A stretch of DNA of 39,984 nt from Caulobacter sp. GTDB taxonomy: Bacteria; Pseudomonadota; Alphaproteobacteria; Caulobacterales; Caulobacteraceae. The translations under genes and the position numbers were made by a program. The stretch is taken from contig JAQGIP010000036.1 in NCBI GenBank assembly GCA_028291055.1, positions 1 to 39,984 on the forward strand. Direction: 5' to 3'. Position 1 is the first letter of the stretch. Each line of letters begins with the position of its first letter. Shown one piece after another: positions 1 through 8,155 of the stretch. Below the pieces are notes generated by a model. It saw only the letters and a program-made list of their open reading frames with translations. It made no database searches and was not told where the DNA came from.

Positions 1-189
1 GGACATGCGCCCATACGGCCGCAAAGGCCTGGACCGTTGGAATAGGAGCGTTTGGATTTTTGAGTTCGGCCGGGGCGGCGCCTGGAACCGCCCTATGCGG
101 GGCTCGCAATAACTGGGGACACGCACCCATTTCCGGCAGTGGTCCGGGATGAGGCCGATGTGCGGGACGGAAATCCGTGCATGTCCCCA
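1..189. repeat. Palindromic intergenic repeat at left edge
   Basis: A 22-base arm at 114-135 (begins TGGGGACACGCACCC) is matched in inverted orientation by 168-189, with about four mismatches, around a 32-base spacer. Bases 1-14 (GGACATGCGCCCAT) resemble part of the same unit in direct orientation, so a further copy probably extends left of the window. Units with this GGGGACACGCACCC core recur in many proteobacterial genomes, in my recollection near REP-associated transposases; that link is not shown here. No gene is seen in 1-239; the short plus-strand reading frame there is antisense to the following SDR gene. Confidence 0.55.
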
Positions 190-239
190 CTTATCGCTGC
201 GGCTTGGATGTCGATACGATCTAGGAGTCCGGGGCAGCC

Positions 240-1031
<792 letters not shown>

Positions 1032-1097
1032 AGCTGGACTTCCATGGTTCGCGCTTCGCATGAGTTGCGAGAAGTGCGCTGTAAGGCTTTGAATTCT

Positions 1098-1862
1098 CTA
1101 TCCGGCGGTATAGCCGCCATCGACGAAGAGGGTCTGGCCGGTGATGAACCGCGCCGCGTCCGAGGCCAGGAAAACCAGCGCCCCGGTGAGGTCGTCCAGC
1201 TGTGACAGCCGGCCCATGGGCGTGCGGGCCACGACGCCGTTGTAGAGCGCCGGCTGGGTGCGCACGAGCTCGCGGTTGAGGTCGGTGACGATGACCGTGG
1301 CGGCCAGGGTGTTGACGGTGACCCCGTGCGGGCCGAGCTCGAAGGCCATGGCGGCGCCCAGGTTGGCCACCCCGGCTTTGCTGGCGCAGTAGGCGGTGCG
1401 GGACGCCATGCCGCGGGCCGACAGGATCGAGCCCATGTTGATGATGCGGCCGTGCTTTCGCTCGATCATGCCCGGCGCGAAGGCCTGGGAGCAGATGAAG
1501 GCGCCGGTGACGTTGACGTTCATGATCCGCGCGAACTCGTCCGCGTCGAGGTCGAACATGGTCTTGGGCGAGGTGATGCCCGCGTTGTTGAACAGGATGT
1601 CGACCTTGCCGGCCTCGCCCGCGATGCGCCCGGCGGCGGCGGCCACGGAGGCCTTGTCGGTGACGTCGGCTTCCACCACCCAGGCCTTCACGCCCTGGGC
1701 GCGCACGGCCACGGCCGAGGCCTCCAGCTTGTCGCGATTGCGGGCCACCAGCACCACGTCGGCGCCGGCCTGAGCGAGCGCCTCGGCGCCGGCCGAGCCG
1801 ATGCCGCCGCCCCCGCCGGTCACCACCGCGGTCTGGCCGTCCAGCCGGAAACGATCGGTCAT
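1098..1862 (-). CDS. SDR-family oxidoreductase
   Basis: Classical SDR of 254 residues with TGGGGGIG (15-22), NNAG (92-95), Ser145, Tyr158 and Lys162 (YCASK) and a C-terminal VDGGY. The upstream bases AGGGGATTGCC supply a ribosome site for the ATG at 1862. It lies nine bases after the small gene at 1872-2030 and upstream of a second, clearly different SDR, so the operon supplies two dehydrogenases. Paired SDRs also sit beside ipdAB/echA20 in the mycobacterial HIP locus (family knowledge), which makes a role in beta-oxidation or hydroxy-group oxidation of a steroid-derived CoA ester plausible, but this is inference. Confidence 0.9.
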   Translation of the reverse strand: MTDRFRLDGQTAVVTGGGGGIGSAGAEALAQAGADVVLVARNRDKLEASAVAVRAQGVKAWVVEADVTDKASVAAAAGRIAGEAGKVDILFNNAGITSPKTMFDLDADEFARIMNVNVTGAFICSQAFAPGMIERKHGRIINMGSILSARGMASRTAYCASKAGVANLGAAMAFELGPHGVTVNTLAATVIVTDLNRELVRTQPALYNGVVARTPMGRLSQLDDLTGALVFLASDAARFITGQTLFVDGGYTAG

Positions 1863-1871
1863 GGCAATCCC

Positions 1872-2030
1872 CTAGGCCGCCGTGCGGCGTAGCTCGATCA
1901 GCGCGTCGATGCGGGCGCGCAGATAGTCGTACTGGCCCTTCAGCATGGTGTCGCCGGTGGCGCACAGCCGCTCGGCCTGCTCGAGCATGGCCTTCAGGAT
2001 GGCGTCGTCGTCATGTGATTGATCCGCCAT
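1872..2030 (-). CDS. Small conserved-looking protein, 52 aa
   Basis: This short frame runs from an ATG at 2030 to TAG at 1872-1874 and encodes 52 residues starting MADQSHDDDAILKAMLEQ and ending LIELRRTAA. A strong ribosome site, GGAGGG, lies five bases before the ATG, and the stop is nine bases before the next SDR start, which suggests translational coupling in the operon. The peptide is acidic at the N-terminus, then amphipathic and probably all helical, with one cysteine and no signal or membrane segment. I do not recognise the family. The strong ribosome site and operon spacing argue that it is real; a chaperone or adaptor for a neighbouring enzyme would be speculation. Confidence 0.65.
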   Translation of the reverse strand: MADQSHDDDAILKAMLEQAERLCATGDTMLKGQYDYLRARIDALIELRRTAA

Positions 2031-2033
2031 CAA

Positions 2034-2190
2034 ACCCTCCCACAATCCGCTCGTCCCCGCGAAGGCGGGGATCCAAGCTGAGCAACACGAAAGCTCGCAG
2101 CCGGGCGGCCGCGCGTTTCACCGCCATTCGCCCCACCCGGATACGCCGCTTGGGTCCCCGCCTTCGCGGGGATGAGCGGGGTGGGGGTGA
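2034..2190. repeat. Paired inverted palindrome element A
   Basis: Two 31-base units at 2047-2077 and 2149-2179 are inverted copies differing at two positions. Each contains its own hairpin (TCCCCGCGAAGGCGGGGA), and the outer flanks (CCTCCCA and its complement-like GGTGGGGG) extend the symmetry. The element fills the gap between the small gene and the CoA ligase. It has the architecture of a REP doublet (REPIN) or small MITE and encodes no protein. Confidence 0.75.
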
Positions 2191-2205
2191 TTTCCATCGC
2201 CAGGC

Positions 2206-3615
2206 TCATAGCTTGTAGCCGGCCTGGCGCTCGTCCTTCCAGCGCCGGGCCTTGTAGGCGAACTCGGGCAGCTCTGAACGGGCGCATTCGGTTATGTCGA
2301 TGTAGATGTTGGTGCGTTCCTTGACGGCCGCCCGCACCGAGGCGATCACCGCCTTACGCTCGGCCGGCGACAGCTGCGCGGCGTGGTCGGCGAAGGCCAG
2401 GCGCATGGCGATCTCGGTCTTGCCCTCATCGGTGTAGACCCGGCCCGCATAGTCCCCCACCTCGTTGTGGGAGAAGACGGCGGCGTCGATGGCGGTGGGC
2501 CAGACGTTGTTGCCGCGGATCTTCATCATGTCGTCGAAACGGCCGATGGAGCCCGCCTCGATGGTCTTCCAGACGGCGCCCGTGCCGGCGTCTTCCCACG
2601 ACACGTAACGGGCCGCGTCGCCGGTGCGGAAGCGGATCACCGGGCTGCCCTCGACGCCCAGGTTGGTGGCCACCAGTTCGCCGACCTCGCCCGATTTCGT
2701 AGGCAACTTGGTCTCGGGATCGATGATCTCGAACATCGTCTCCCATTCGAACAGGCTGATCAGCCCGCGCGCGCCGTCACGCCCGAACACGCCGGCCGAG
2801 CCCGTGGAGCCGCCGAAGCCGTTGCACTGGGTCGAGCCATAGCCCTCCTGCAGGCGGCAGCCCCAGTGCTCCTCGATCCGCTCGGCCCATTCGAGGGGAT
2901 AGCCCTCGGCGGCGATGAACAGGCCGTGCATGCCCGGAAACGCGTCGCGCGGGGTGATGCCCCGGTTCAGCAGCGCCTCGGTCAATGTGTGGAGGTAGTT
3001 GGTGGAGGCGTAGATGAAATGCACCCCGCCGACCTTCAGCATCAGGTCGATCTTGGCGTCGGTGCTCATGCCGCCGCCCACGTGGAAGGCGGTGGCGCCG
3101 ATGATGCGGATGCCTTCGCCCGGCCCCCAGCCGCCGGTGGTCATGCCGCCGGCCGGCACACAGTTCATCACCGTGTCGCCGGGACGCAGGCCGCCCATGT
3201 ACCAGGGCAGCGCGTGCAGATAGCCCAGCAGGTGGACGTCGCGCTGGCTGCGCCCATACATCTCCTGGCCCTGGCCGGAGGTGCCGCCGGTCATGTTGAT
3301 CAGGGCGACCTGGTCGCGGCGGATCCCCAGCCGTCCGCCGAAGGGCGGATACTGCTGCTGGTCGGCCATGAAGTCGGCCTTGTCGGAGGTCGGGAAGCGT
3401 TCGGAAAACACCTCCAGCGAGGTGACGTCGGCGGCCTTGAGGCCCGCCTCGGCCATGCGCCGCGCATAGTAGGGGCTGGTCGCCTCCAGCCGCTCGACCT
3501 GGCGCTGGACCTTGAACAGCTGGAGCGCTTCCAGCTGCGGCCGGGTCATGTCGCGGAACTTCGCCAGCTGGGGCGAGTCGGCGAAGGGGTCGGCGACCTT
3601 GGTCCTGGAGGTCAT
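2206..3615 (-). CDS. PaaK-like AMP-forming acyl-CoA ligase
   Basis: A 469-residue adenylate-forming enzyme of the phenylacetate-CoA ligase type that would activate a carboxylic acid with ATP and join it to CoA. The P-loop-like motif TGGTSGQG lies near residue 110, followed by GYGST in the adenine-binding region, RFRTGD, and the hinge GRFDDMMKIRGNNVWP. The C-terminal lysine region is FAYKARRWKDER. I start at the ATG at 3615, with GGAG eight bases upstream; a TTG two codons earlier is the alternative. The length is close to the 430-480 residues usual for PaaK. With the downstream hydratase, aldolase and DUF35 genes it probably activates a side-chain acid, but the substrate is unknown. Confidence 0.85.
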   Translation of the reverse strand: MTSRTKVADPFADSPQLAKFRDMTRPQLEALQLFKVQRQVERLEATSPYYARRMAEAGLKAADVTSLEVFSERFPTSDKADFMADQQQYPPFGGRLGIRRDQVALINMTGGTSGQGQEMYGRSQRDVHLLGYLHALPWYMGGLRPGDTVMNCVPAGGMTTGGWGPGEGIRIIGATAFHVGGGMSTDAKIDLMLKVGGVHFIYASTNYLHTLTEALLNRGITPRDAFPGMHGLFIAAEGYPLEWAERIEEHWGCRLQEGYGSTQCNGFGGSTGSAGVFGRDGARGLISLFEWETMFEIIDPETKLPTKSGEVGELVATNLGVEGSPVIRFRTGDAARYVSWEDAGTGAVWKTIEAGSIGRFDDMMKIRGNNVWPTAIDAAVFSHNEVGDYAGRVYTDEGKTEIAMRLAFADHAAQLSPAERKAVIASVRAAVKERTNIYIDITECARSELPEFAYKARRWKDERQAGYKL

Positions 3616-3663
3616 CGGCAAAACTCCGAACTAGCCGGCGACGCGCGTCGCATTTTCACTTCG

Positions 3664-3833
3664 GCCTCCCCCAAACATCCGCTCATCCCGACGAAAGTCG
3701 GAATCCATAGGGCCAAGGCGGATTGGCGCTTTGGCTCACTGACGGTCACCGCCTGCCTCGCACGGTCCGCACCCCTCCGGTGCATCAGTATGGATCCCGA
3801 CTTTCGTCGGGATGAGCGGAGGGTGGGGGTGGA
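3664..3833. repeat. Paired inverted palindrome element B
   Basis: Two 31-base units at 3679-3709 and 3789-3819 are inverted copies with one mismatch. Each carries the hairpin core CATCCCGACGAAAGTCGGG or its variant. The outer flanks (CCTCCCCC and GGTGGGGG) and the first bases CCGCTCATCCC match element A at 2034-2190, so A and B share ends but differ in the hairpin core. No protein is encoded in this 232-base gap between the ligase and the DUF35 gene. Confidence 0.75.
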
Positions 3834-3853
3834 TTGGGCCGTCATCCGCATCA

Positions 3854-4261
3854 TCAGGCCGGCTCGTAGACCGGCAGGGTGATCTCGTCGGTCACCTTGC
3901 GATAGGCCACCTTGACCGGCATGTCGGCGGTGATGTCGTCCACGTCGATGCCGATGATGTTGCCGGTCACCCGCACGCCTTCGTCGAGCGTGATCAGGGC
4001 CACGGCATAGGGCACTTCGGAGGCATAGATGTCCTTGGGCACCGGGTGGCGCACGACGATCCAGCTCCAGACCTTGCCCTTGCCGGAGACCTCGACCCAT
4101 TCGGGCTTCTCGAGGCCCTGGCCCTGGCAGAAGGTGGCCGGCGGGAACTGGTATTTGCCGTTGGAGGCGCAGCGCTGGATCATCAGCCTGCCTTCACGCG
4201 CGCCTTCCCAATAGGGGGCGCTCTCGGGATCGGGAACCGGCAGGGGCTTGTTGTAGCTCAT
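3854..4261 (-). CDS. DUF35 OB-fold protein (aldolase partner)
   Basis: A 135-residue protein with an N-terminal rubredoxin-like segment and a C-terminal OB-fold (DUF35). Such proteins pair with thiolase-fold partners; in steroid side-chain degradation ChsH2/DUF35 binds Ltp2 and is needed for retro-aldol cleavage. The zinc ribbon is degenerate: Cys31 and Cys45 remain, but the partners expected at 34 and 48 are Asn and Gly, so a normal four-cysteine zinc site cannot form. The gene starts two bases after the stop of the thiolase-like gene, with AGGAAC as ribosome site, which supports a stoichiometric pair. Confidence 0.85.
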   Translation of the reverse strand: MSYNKPLPVPDPESAPYWEGAREGRLMIQRCASNGKYQFPPATFCQGQGLEKPEWVEVSGKGKVWSWIVVRHPVPKDIYASEVPYAVALITLDEGVRVTGNIIGIDVDDITADMPVKVAYRKVTDEITLPVYEPA

Positions 4262-4263
4262 GG

Positions 4264-5421
4264 CTAGTTCCTCAGGATCATGGCGCTGGCGGTGGTCATC
4301 GCGCCGGCGGTGGTCAGGCAGATTTCGGCGTCCTTGATCTGGCGGGCGCCGGCGTGGCCGCGCAGCTGTTCGACGGCCTCGATCACATGGTTGAAGCCGT
4401 GGATGTAGGCTTCCGACAGCAGGCCGCCCGCCGTGTTCAGCGGCAGCGCGCCGTCACGCTTAATGCGTCCGTCCATGATGAAGCCGCCGCCCTCGCCTTC
4501 CTTGGCGAAGCCCAGGCCTTCCAGCGCCATCAGCACCGAGTAGGTGAAGCAGTCGTAGATCTGGGCCACGTCCACGTCGCCCGGCCCGATGCCGGCGCTC
4601 TTCCACAGGTCGTCCTTCAGATAGGCCAGGGCGTTATGGGCCTGGTCCGGATAGCGGATGGTGTCGAACAGGTCGTCGCCCTGGTTGGGCCCGCCGCCGT
4701 AGGCGCCGCCCATGATGTAGACGGGCTTGTGCTTCAGGTCCTTGGCCCGGTCCGCCCCGGTGATCAGCACCGCGCAGGCGCCGTCGCTCTCCAGGCAGAT
4801 GTCGAGCATGCGGAAGGGGTCCACGATGGGCCGTGAGTTCATGTAGTCGTCGTAGCTCATCGGCGTGCGCTGCATGGCCCGCTCATTGAGCACCGCGTTC
4901 TCGCGGAAGGTCATGGCGATCTCGGCGAAATAGTCCGCCTGGGGGCCATATTTGTTGAGGTAGCGGCGGCACCACATGGCCATGGCCTGAGGGTAGGTGA
5001 TCCAGCCATAGGGGGCCGTGTACTGCGTCACGCCATAGGCGTTCATGTCGCGCCCGCCGCCGAGCCGGAAGCCCGAGCGGCCGTTCATGGCGCGGTAGCA
5101 GAGCACGTTCTTGGCCAGGCCCGCCTCGATGGCCGCCGTCGCCGTGAGGGTGATCAGATTGGCCGCGTTGCCGCCGCTCTGGAAGTCGACCGCGTAGTTG
5201 GCTTGCGGGATGCCCATCTCGGTGGCCACGCCCATGGCGGGCGCGCTGTCATTGAAGTTGAAGGAAATGATCCCGTCGATGTCCTTGATGTCGACGCCGG
5301 CGTCGGCGCAGGCCTTGATGCAGGCCTCCGACGCCAGGCTGCGCACGGTGCGTCCCGAGTTGCGGGTGAAGTCGGTGTAGCCGATCCCCGCGATCGCATA
5401 CTTGTCCTTCAGGGCCCACAT
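4264..5421 (-). CDS. Ltp2-like thiolase-fold retro-aldolase
   Basis: A 385-residue member of the SCP-x/lipid-transfer thiolase family. The usual nucleophilic cysteine region reads DFQSGGNAA (79-87) and has no cysteine, so it is unlikely to act as a true thiolase. The C-terminal block GGLLSEAYIHGFNHVIEAV resembles Ltp2 aldolases, with Tyr339 at the place where a catalytic tyrosine is reported in that family (from memory). With DUF35 next door, the probable reaction is retro-aldol release of a short unit from a branched hydroxyacyl-CoA. AAGGAG eight bases before the ATG overlaps the end of the hydratase gene, so the two are translationally coupled. Confidence 0.85.
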   Translation of the reverse strand: MWALKDKYAIAGIGYTDFTRNSGRTVRSLASEACIKACADAGVDIKDIDGIISFNFNDSAPAMGVATEMGIPQANYAVDFQSGGNAANLITLTATAAIEAGLAKNVLCYRAMNGRSGFRLGGGRDMNAYGVTQYTAPYGWITYPQAMAMWCRRYLNKYGPQADYFAEIAMTFRENAVLNERAMQRTPMSYDDYMNSRPIVDPFRMLDICLESDGACAVLITGADRAKDLKHKPVYIMGGAYGGGPNQGDDLFDTIRYPDQAHNALAYLKDDLWKSAGIGPGDVDVAQIYDCFTYSVLMALEGLGFAKEGEGGGFIMDGRIKRDGALPLNTAGGLLSEAYIHGFNHVIEAVEQLRGHAGARQIKDAEICLTTAGAMTTASAMILRN

Positions 5422-5426
5422 GGCGG

Positions 5427-6212
5427 CTACTCCTTGAACGCCGGACGGCGTTTTTCCTTGAAGGCGACGAGGCCCTCGGTGGCGTCGAATTCGGTGGTTG
5501 CGTAACTATGGACATAGGCCTTTTCGGCCTTCAGTCCCGCCTCGAGATCATGGCTCAGCGTCAGGTTCGCCAGGTGCTTGGCGCCCCTCAGGCCGACGCG
5601 GCTCTTGGTGGCCATGGTGGCGATCAGCTCGGCCACGCCGGCTTCCAGATCGCTGGCGACCTTGCCGACCAGGCCGATGCGTTCGGCCTCCGCGGCGGTC
5701 AACAATTCGCCGGTCAGCATCAGATGTTTGGCGCGCAGCAGGCCAACGGACCGAACCAAGCGCTGCGAGCCGCCGGCCCCCGGCAGCTGGCCGAAATTCA
5801 GGTGGCCGTCGCCGATCTTGGCGGTATCGAGCGCCACGGCGAGGTCGCAGGCCAGCAGCAGTTCGATGCCGCCCGCCACGCAATGGCCGTTGACCGCCGC
5901 GATCCAGATCTTGGGCGACGCCTCGATGGAATTCAGCATCTCGAAGAAGTCGTCGAGGAAGGCCTGGAACTCGTCGGGGTGGGCGTAGAGGCGGATGTAG
6001 CCTTCCAGATCGCCGCCGGCGGAGAAGCTGCGCCCCTGCCCGGTCAACACCACGAAGCTGACCTCGGGGTGGCCATCGATCTCGGCGATGGCCGTCTTCA
6101 GTTCCTTCACCGTGGACCAGTCGAGGGGGTTCAGCTTCTCGGGACGGGCCAGGCTCAGGCGCGCGGTCGCGCCCTCATAGGTCAGTTCGAGATTGGCGTA
6201 GGGCTGGGTCAC
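5427..6212 (-). CDS. Enoyl-CoA hydratase/isomerase family protein
   Basis: A 261-residue crotonase-fold protein, first gene of the minus-strand operon. The oxyanion-hole segments are SAGGDLEG (64-71) and HCVAGGIELLLACD (110-123). Of the two catalytic glutamates of rat enoyl-CoA hydratase, the first is kept (Glu117) but the second is replaced by His137 (GDGHLNFG). PGAGGSQRL (144-152) follows as usual. It may therefore hydrate an unusual enoyl-CoA or catalyse another crotonase reaction. Its place before the aldolase/DUF35 pair fits hydration of a side-chain enoyl-CoA to give the aldol substrate. The divergent intergenic region carries a GntR-type operator. Confidence 0.88.
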   Translation of the reverse strand: MTQPYANLELTYEGATARLSLARPEKLNPLDWSTVKELKTAIAEIDGHPEVSFVVLTGQGRSFSAGGDLEGYIRLYAHPDEFQAFLDDFFEMLNSIEASPKIWIAAVNGHCVAGGIELLLACDLAVALDTAKIGDGHLNFGQLPGAGGSQRLVRSVGLLRAKHLMLTGELLTAAEAERIGLVGKVASDLEAGVAELIATMATKSRVGLRGAKHLANLTLSHDLEAGLKAEKAYVHSYATTEFDATEGLVAFKEKRRPAFKE

Positions 6213-6221
6213 GGCGCGCTC

Positions 6222-6242
6222 ATTGTCGGCTTGTCCGACAAT
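6222..6242. promoter_or_regulatory. GntR/FadR-type operator between hydratase operon and gntR
   Basis: The sequence ATTGTCGG, five bases, CCGACAAT is a perfect inverted repeat. Inside it TTGTCCGACAA (6231-6241) fits the FadR-subfamily consensus TNGTNNNACNA exactly. It lies 10 bases from the hydratase start and about 96 bases before the gntR ATG, so it could control both directions. The same 11-mer recurs at 12612-12622 and, with one change, at 30250-30260. Confidence 0.7.
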
Positions 6243-6337
6243 TGGTCAAATAACATCGGGCCTGCTATGCAGCAAGGGCTGGGACGCGCGTTTGACGACG
6301 ACTCGCGCGATATGTGGTGGACGGAGGATCGAAGCGG

Positions 6338-7105
6338 ATGAGCGACGGGGGTCTTGGACGGCTGGAGCGGGCGCCGACCTACCGGCTCGTCTATGACGCC
6401 ATCGAGCGCGAGATCCTGTCGGGCCGCCTGAAGATCGGCGATCCCCTGCCCACCGAAATGGAGCTGGCCGACCAGTTCGCGGTCAACCGTTCGACCGTGC
6501 GCGAGGGCATCCGGCTGCTGGAACAGTCCGGCCTGATCACCCGCGACGGCGGCAAGCGCCCGCGCATCTCCGCGCCCCACTACCAAACGCTGGCCAGCTC
6601 GGCGTCGCGCGCGCTGATCATGCATGATGTCACCTTCCGCGAACTGTGGGAGGCCTCCATGCTGCTGGAGCCCGCGACCGCCGAACTGGCCGCGCGCAAT
6701 ATCGATGCCCCGGCGCTGGCGGCCCTGGCGGCCAACCTGGCTGAGATGGAAGCGGCGGTGGACGCGCTGGAAAGCGGCGCCTCGTCGGATGTCGACGCCT
6801 TCACGGCCCTCGACAGCGCCTTCCACGAAATCCTGGCCGAGGCCACCGCCAACCGCGTGCTGATGCTGGCGCATGAGCCGGTGACCACCCTGTTCATCCC
6901 GGCAGGCCGCATCATCCTGCCCAGGCTCAAGACCTGGCGGCGCGTGCTCGACGCACACCGGCGCATCTATGGCTTCATGGAGACCAAGGACGCCGACGGC
7001 GCGCGGGCCTGGATGCGCAAACACATGGATGACTTCCGGCGCGGCTACGCCCTGACGGGGCTCGACTTCGACACCCCGCTGGATGCGGCCGCGTTGATGC
7101 GCTAG
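6338..7105 (+). CDS. GntR-family regulator, FadR/FCD subfamily
   Basis: A 255-residue regulator. The N-terminal winged helix-turn-helix spans about residues 12-80, with the typical LPTEMELADQFAVNRSTVREGIRLLEQSGLI block. The all-helical FCD ligand domain follows and keeps the metal-ligand pattern LDSAFHEIL, LDAHRRIYGF and RKHMDDF. I start at the ATG at 6338, with GGAGGA nine bases upstream, rather than the GTG at 6314. FCD regulators are usually repressors released by an organic or acyl acid. It is divergent from the side-chain operon and has a FadR-type operator in its own promoter, so it most likely represses itself and the catabolic and transport genes that share the site. Confidence 0.9.
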   Translation: MSDGGLGRLERAPTYRLVYDAIEREILSGRLKIGDPLPTEMELADQFAVNRSTVREGIRLLEQSGLITRDGGKRPRISAPHYQTLASSASRALIMHDVTFRELWEASMLLEPATAELAARNIDAPALAALAANLAEMEAAVDALESGASSDVDAFTALDSAFHEILAEATANRVLMLAHEPVTTLFIPAGRIILPRLKTWRRVLDAHRRIYGFMETKDADGARAWMRKHMDDFRRGYALTGLDFDTPLDAAALMR

Positions 7106-7175
7106 CCCACCACCGCCAACACCCCCTCCGTCGGTGGGTCGGATGAACGGTCCCAAGCACGTTTGGCGCCCTGCC

Positions 7176-8018
7176 CTACCCCACCACCGCCGCGTCGAAA
7201 TCCTCCAGCACCGTCTCGCTGGTTTCACTCAACCGTCCCGTATCAATCTGCTTGACCCCCCGCACGCCAAACTTCGCGCGCATCTCGTCGGGGGTCAGGT
7301 CGAGGTGATCCTCGAACTTGGGCAGGAACAATGCGTCCGACAGGCGGCCCACCTCCATGCCGTACTGCGCCAGCTTCCACTTGGCCGGGAAGCTGCCCGG
7401 ATAGTGCAGCAGGGTGCGGGTGAGGCCGGGCATGACCAGGAGGGTGTTCTGGGTATTGAGCAGGCCGGCCAGTTCCGGGCCGAACCAGCGGAACAGGTTG
7501 CCGAACTTCATGAAGGCCGGGACCGTCTCTGAGATGTAGTCGAAGCCCACGCCGCCCAGGATGTGCATGAAGTCGTGGATCTGCACGCCGCGCAGGAAGA
7601 AGTATTCGAACGCGCTCTTCGGCTCGAAGCTGGGGATGATGTCGATCTGCAGGTTCTGGCGCACCAGGTAGCTGTAGAAGACGCCGCCGACGCTTTCGGG
7701 CGCGCACTTTTCCAGGTCGGCCTTGGTCAGGCGCGACAGGAACCGCTCGCTGAGCCAGGCGTCCAGCTCAGGCCAATCCTTGCGCGCCTCGTTGAACAGA
7801 AACTCGATACGGTCGTGATCCTGAAGTTCGCGCATGGCCGCGATCAGGGACGGGATGCCGTAGGTCAGGGGCACGTCGTCGCCCGCCTTGCGCAGATTCT
7901 GGTCGACCACCCACTCGCGCACCCGGCCGTCGTTCAGGAACTTGGACGAGGAGATCAGCACGCTGCTCTCGGTGGTCACCGTGCGGCGGCCCCGCATCAG
8001 ATAGGGAACGTCATCCAT
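7176..8018 (-). CDS. Coq4-like protein
   Basis: A 280-residue soluble protein carrying the Coq4 signature HDxxH-x11-E: HDFMHILGG at about residues 148-156 and Glu164. In ubiquinone synthesis Coq4 binds a divalent metal through this motif; catabolic clusters also contain Coq4-like proteins whose function is not settled. The ATG at 8018 has GGAG six bases upstream; a longer frame to 8114 lacks a convincing start. The gene stands alone on the minus strand between gntR and a divergent amidohydrolase. No partner quinone genes are nearby, so I infer a role in the local catabolic pathway rather than in ubiquinone synthesis. Confidence 0.75.
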   Translation of the reverse strand: MDDVPYLMRGRRTVTTESSVLISSSKFLNDGRVREWVVDQNLRKAGDDVPLTYGIPSLIAAMRELQDHDRIEFLFNEARKDWPELDAWLSERFLSRLTKADLEKCAPESVGGVFYSYLVRQNLQIDIIPSFEPKSAFEYFFLRGVQIHDFMHILGGVGFDYISETVPAFMKFGNLFRWFGPELAGLLNTQNTLLVMPGLTRTLLHYPGSFPAKWKLAQYGMEVGRLSDALFLPKFEDHLDLTPDEMRAKFGVRGVKQIDTGRLSETSETVLEDFDAAVVG

Positions 8019-8120
8019 GCTCATCTCCACCCATTTTTCGATCGCTCGCCCCAATTTCGAGATCACTTGGCTCGCGAGCGGGCGCCTTGCGAGTGCGCCC
8101 TGATATGGTATCAATCTAGT

Positions 8121-8138
8121 CTATCTTTAATATAAAAG
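8121..8138 (+). promoter_or_regulatory. 18-bp motif site a (weak)
   Basis: CTATCTTTAATATAAAAG aligns with the left half and AT-rich centre of the 18-bp palindrome found at six other promoters in this window, but its right half is degraded. It ends 17 bases before the amidohydrolase ATG at 8156, the same distance as site f at 34150-34167. No convincing -35 box at 17-bp spacing was found. Confidence 0.4.
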
Positions 8139-8155
8139 AAAAGGCGAGGAAGCTC

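Noticed and set aside
2047..3819. CRISPR-like repeats
   Set aside because: The repeats are inverted pairs with hairpin cores and appear only twice per site, with no regular spacers and no cas genes.
7106..7175. CCCACC/GGTGGG pairing after gntR as a terminator
   Set aside because: The possible stem is only six pairs with a loop of over 20 bases and no T-run.
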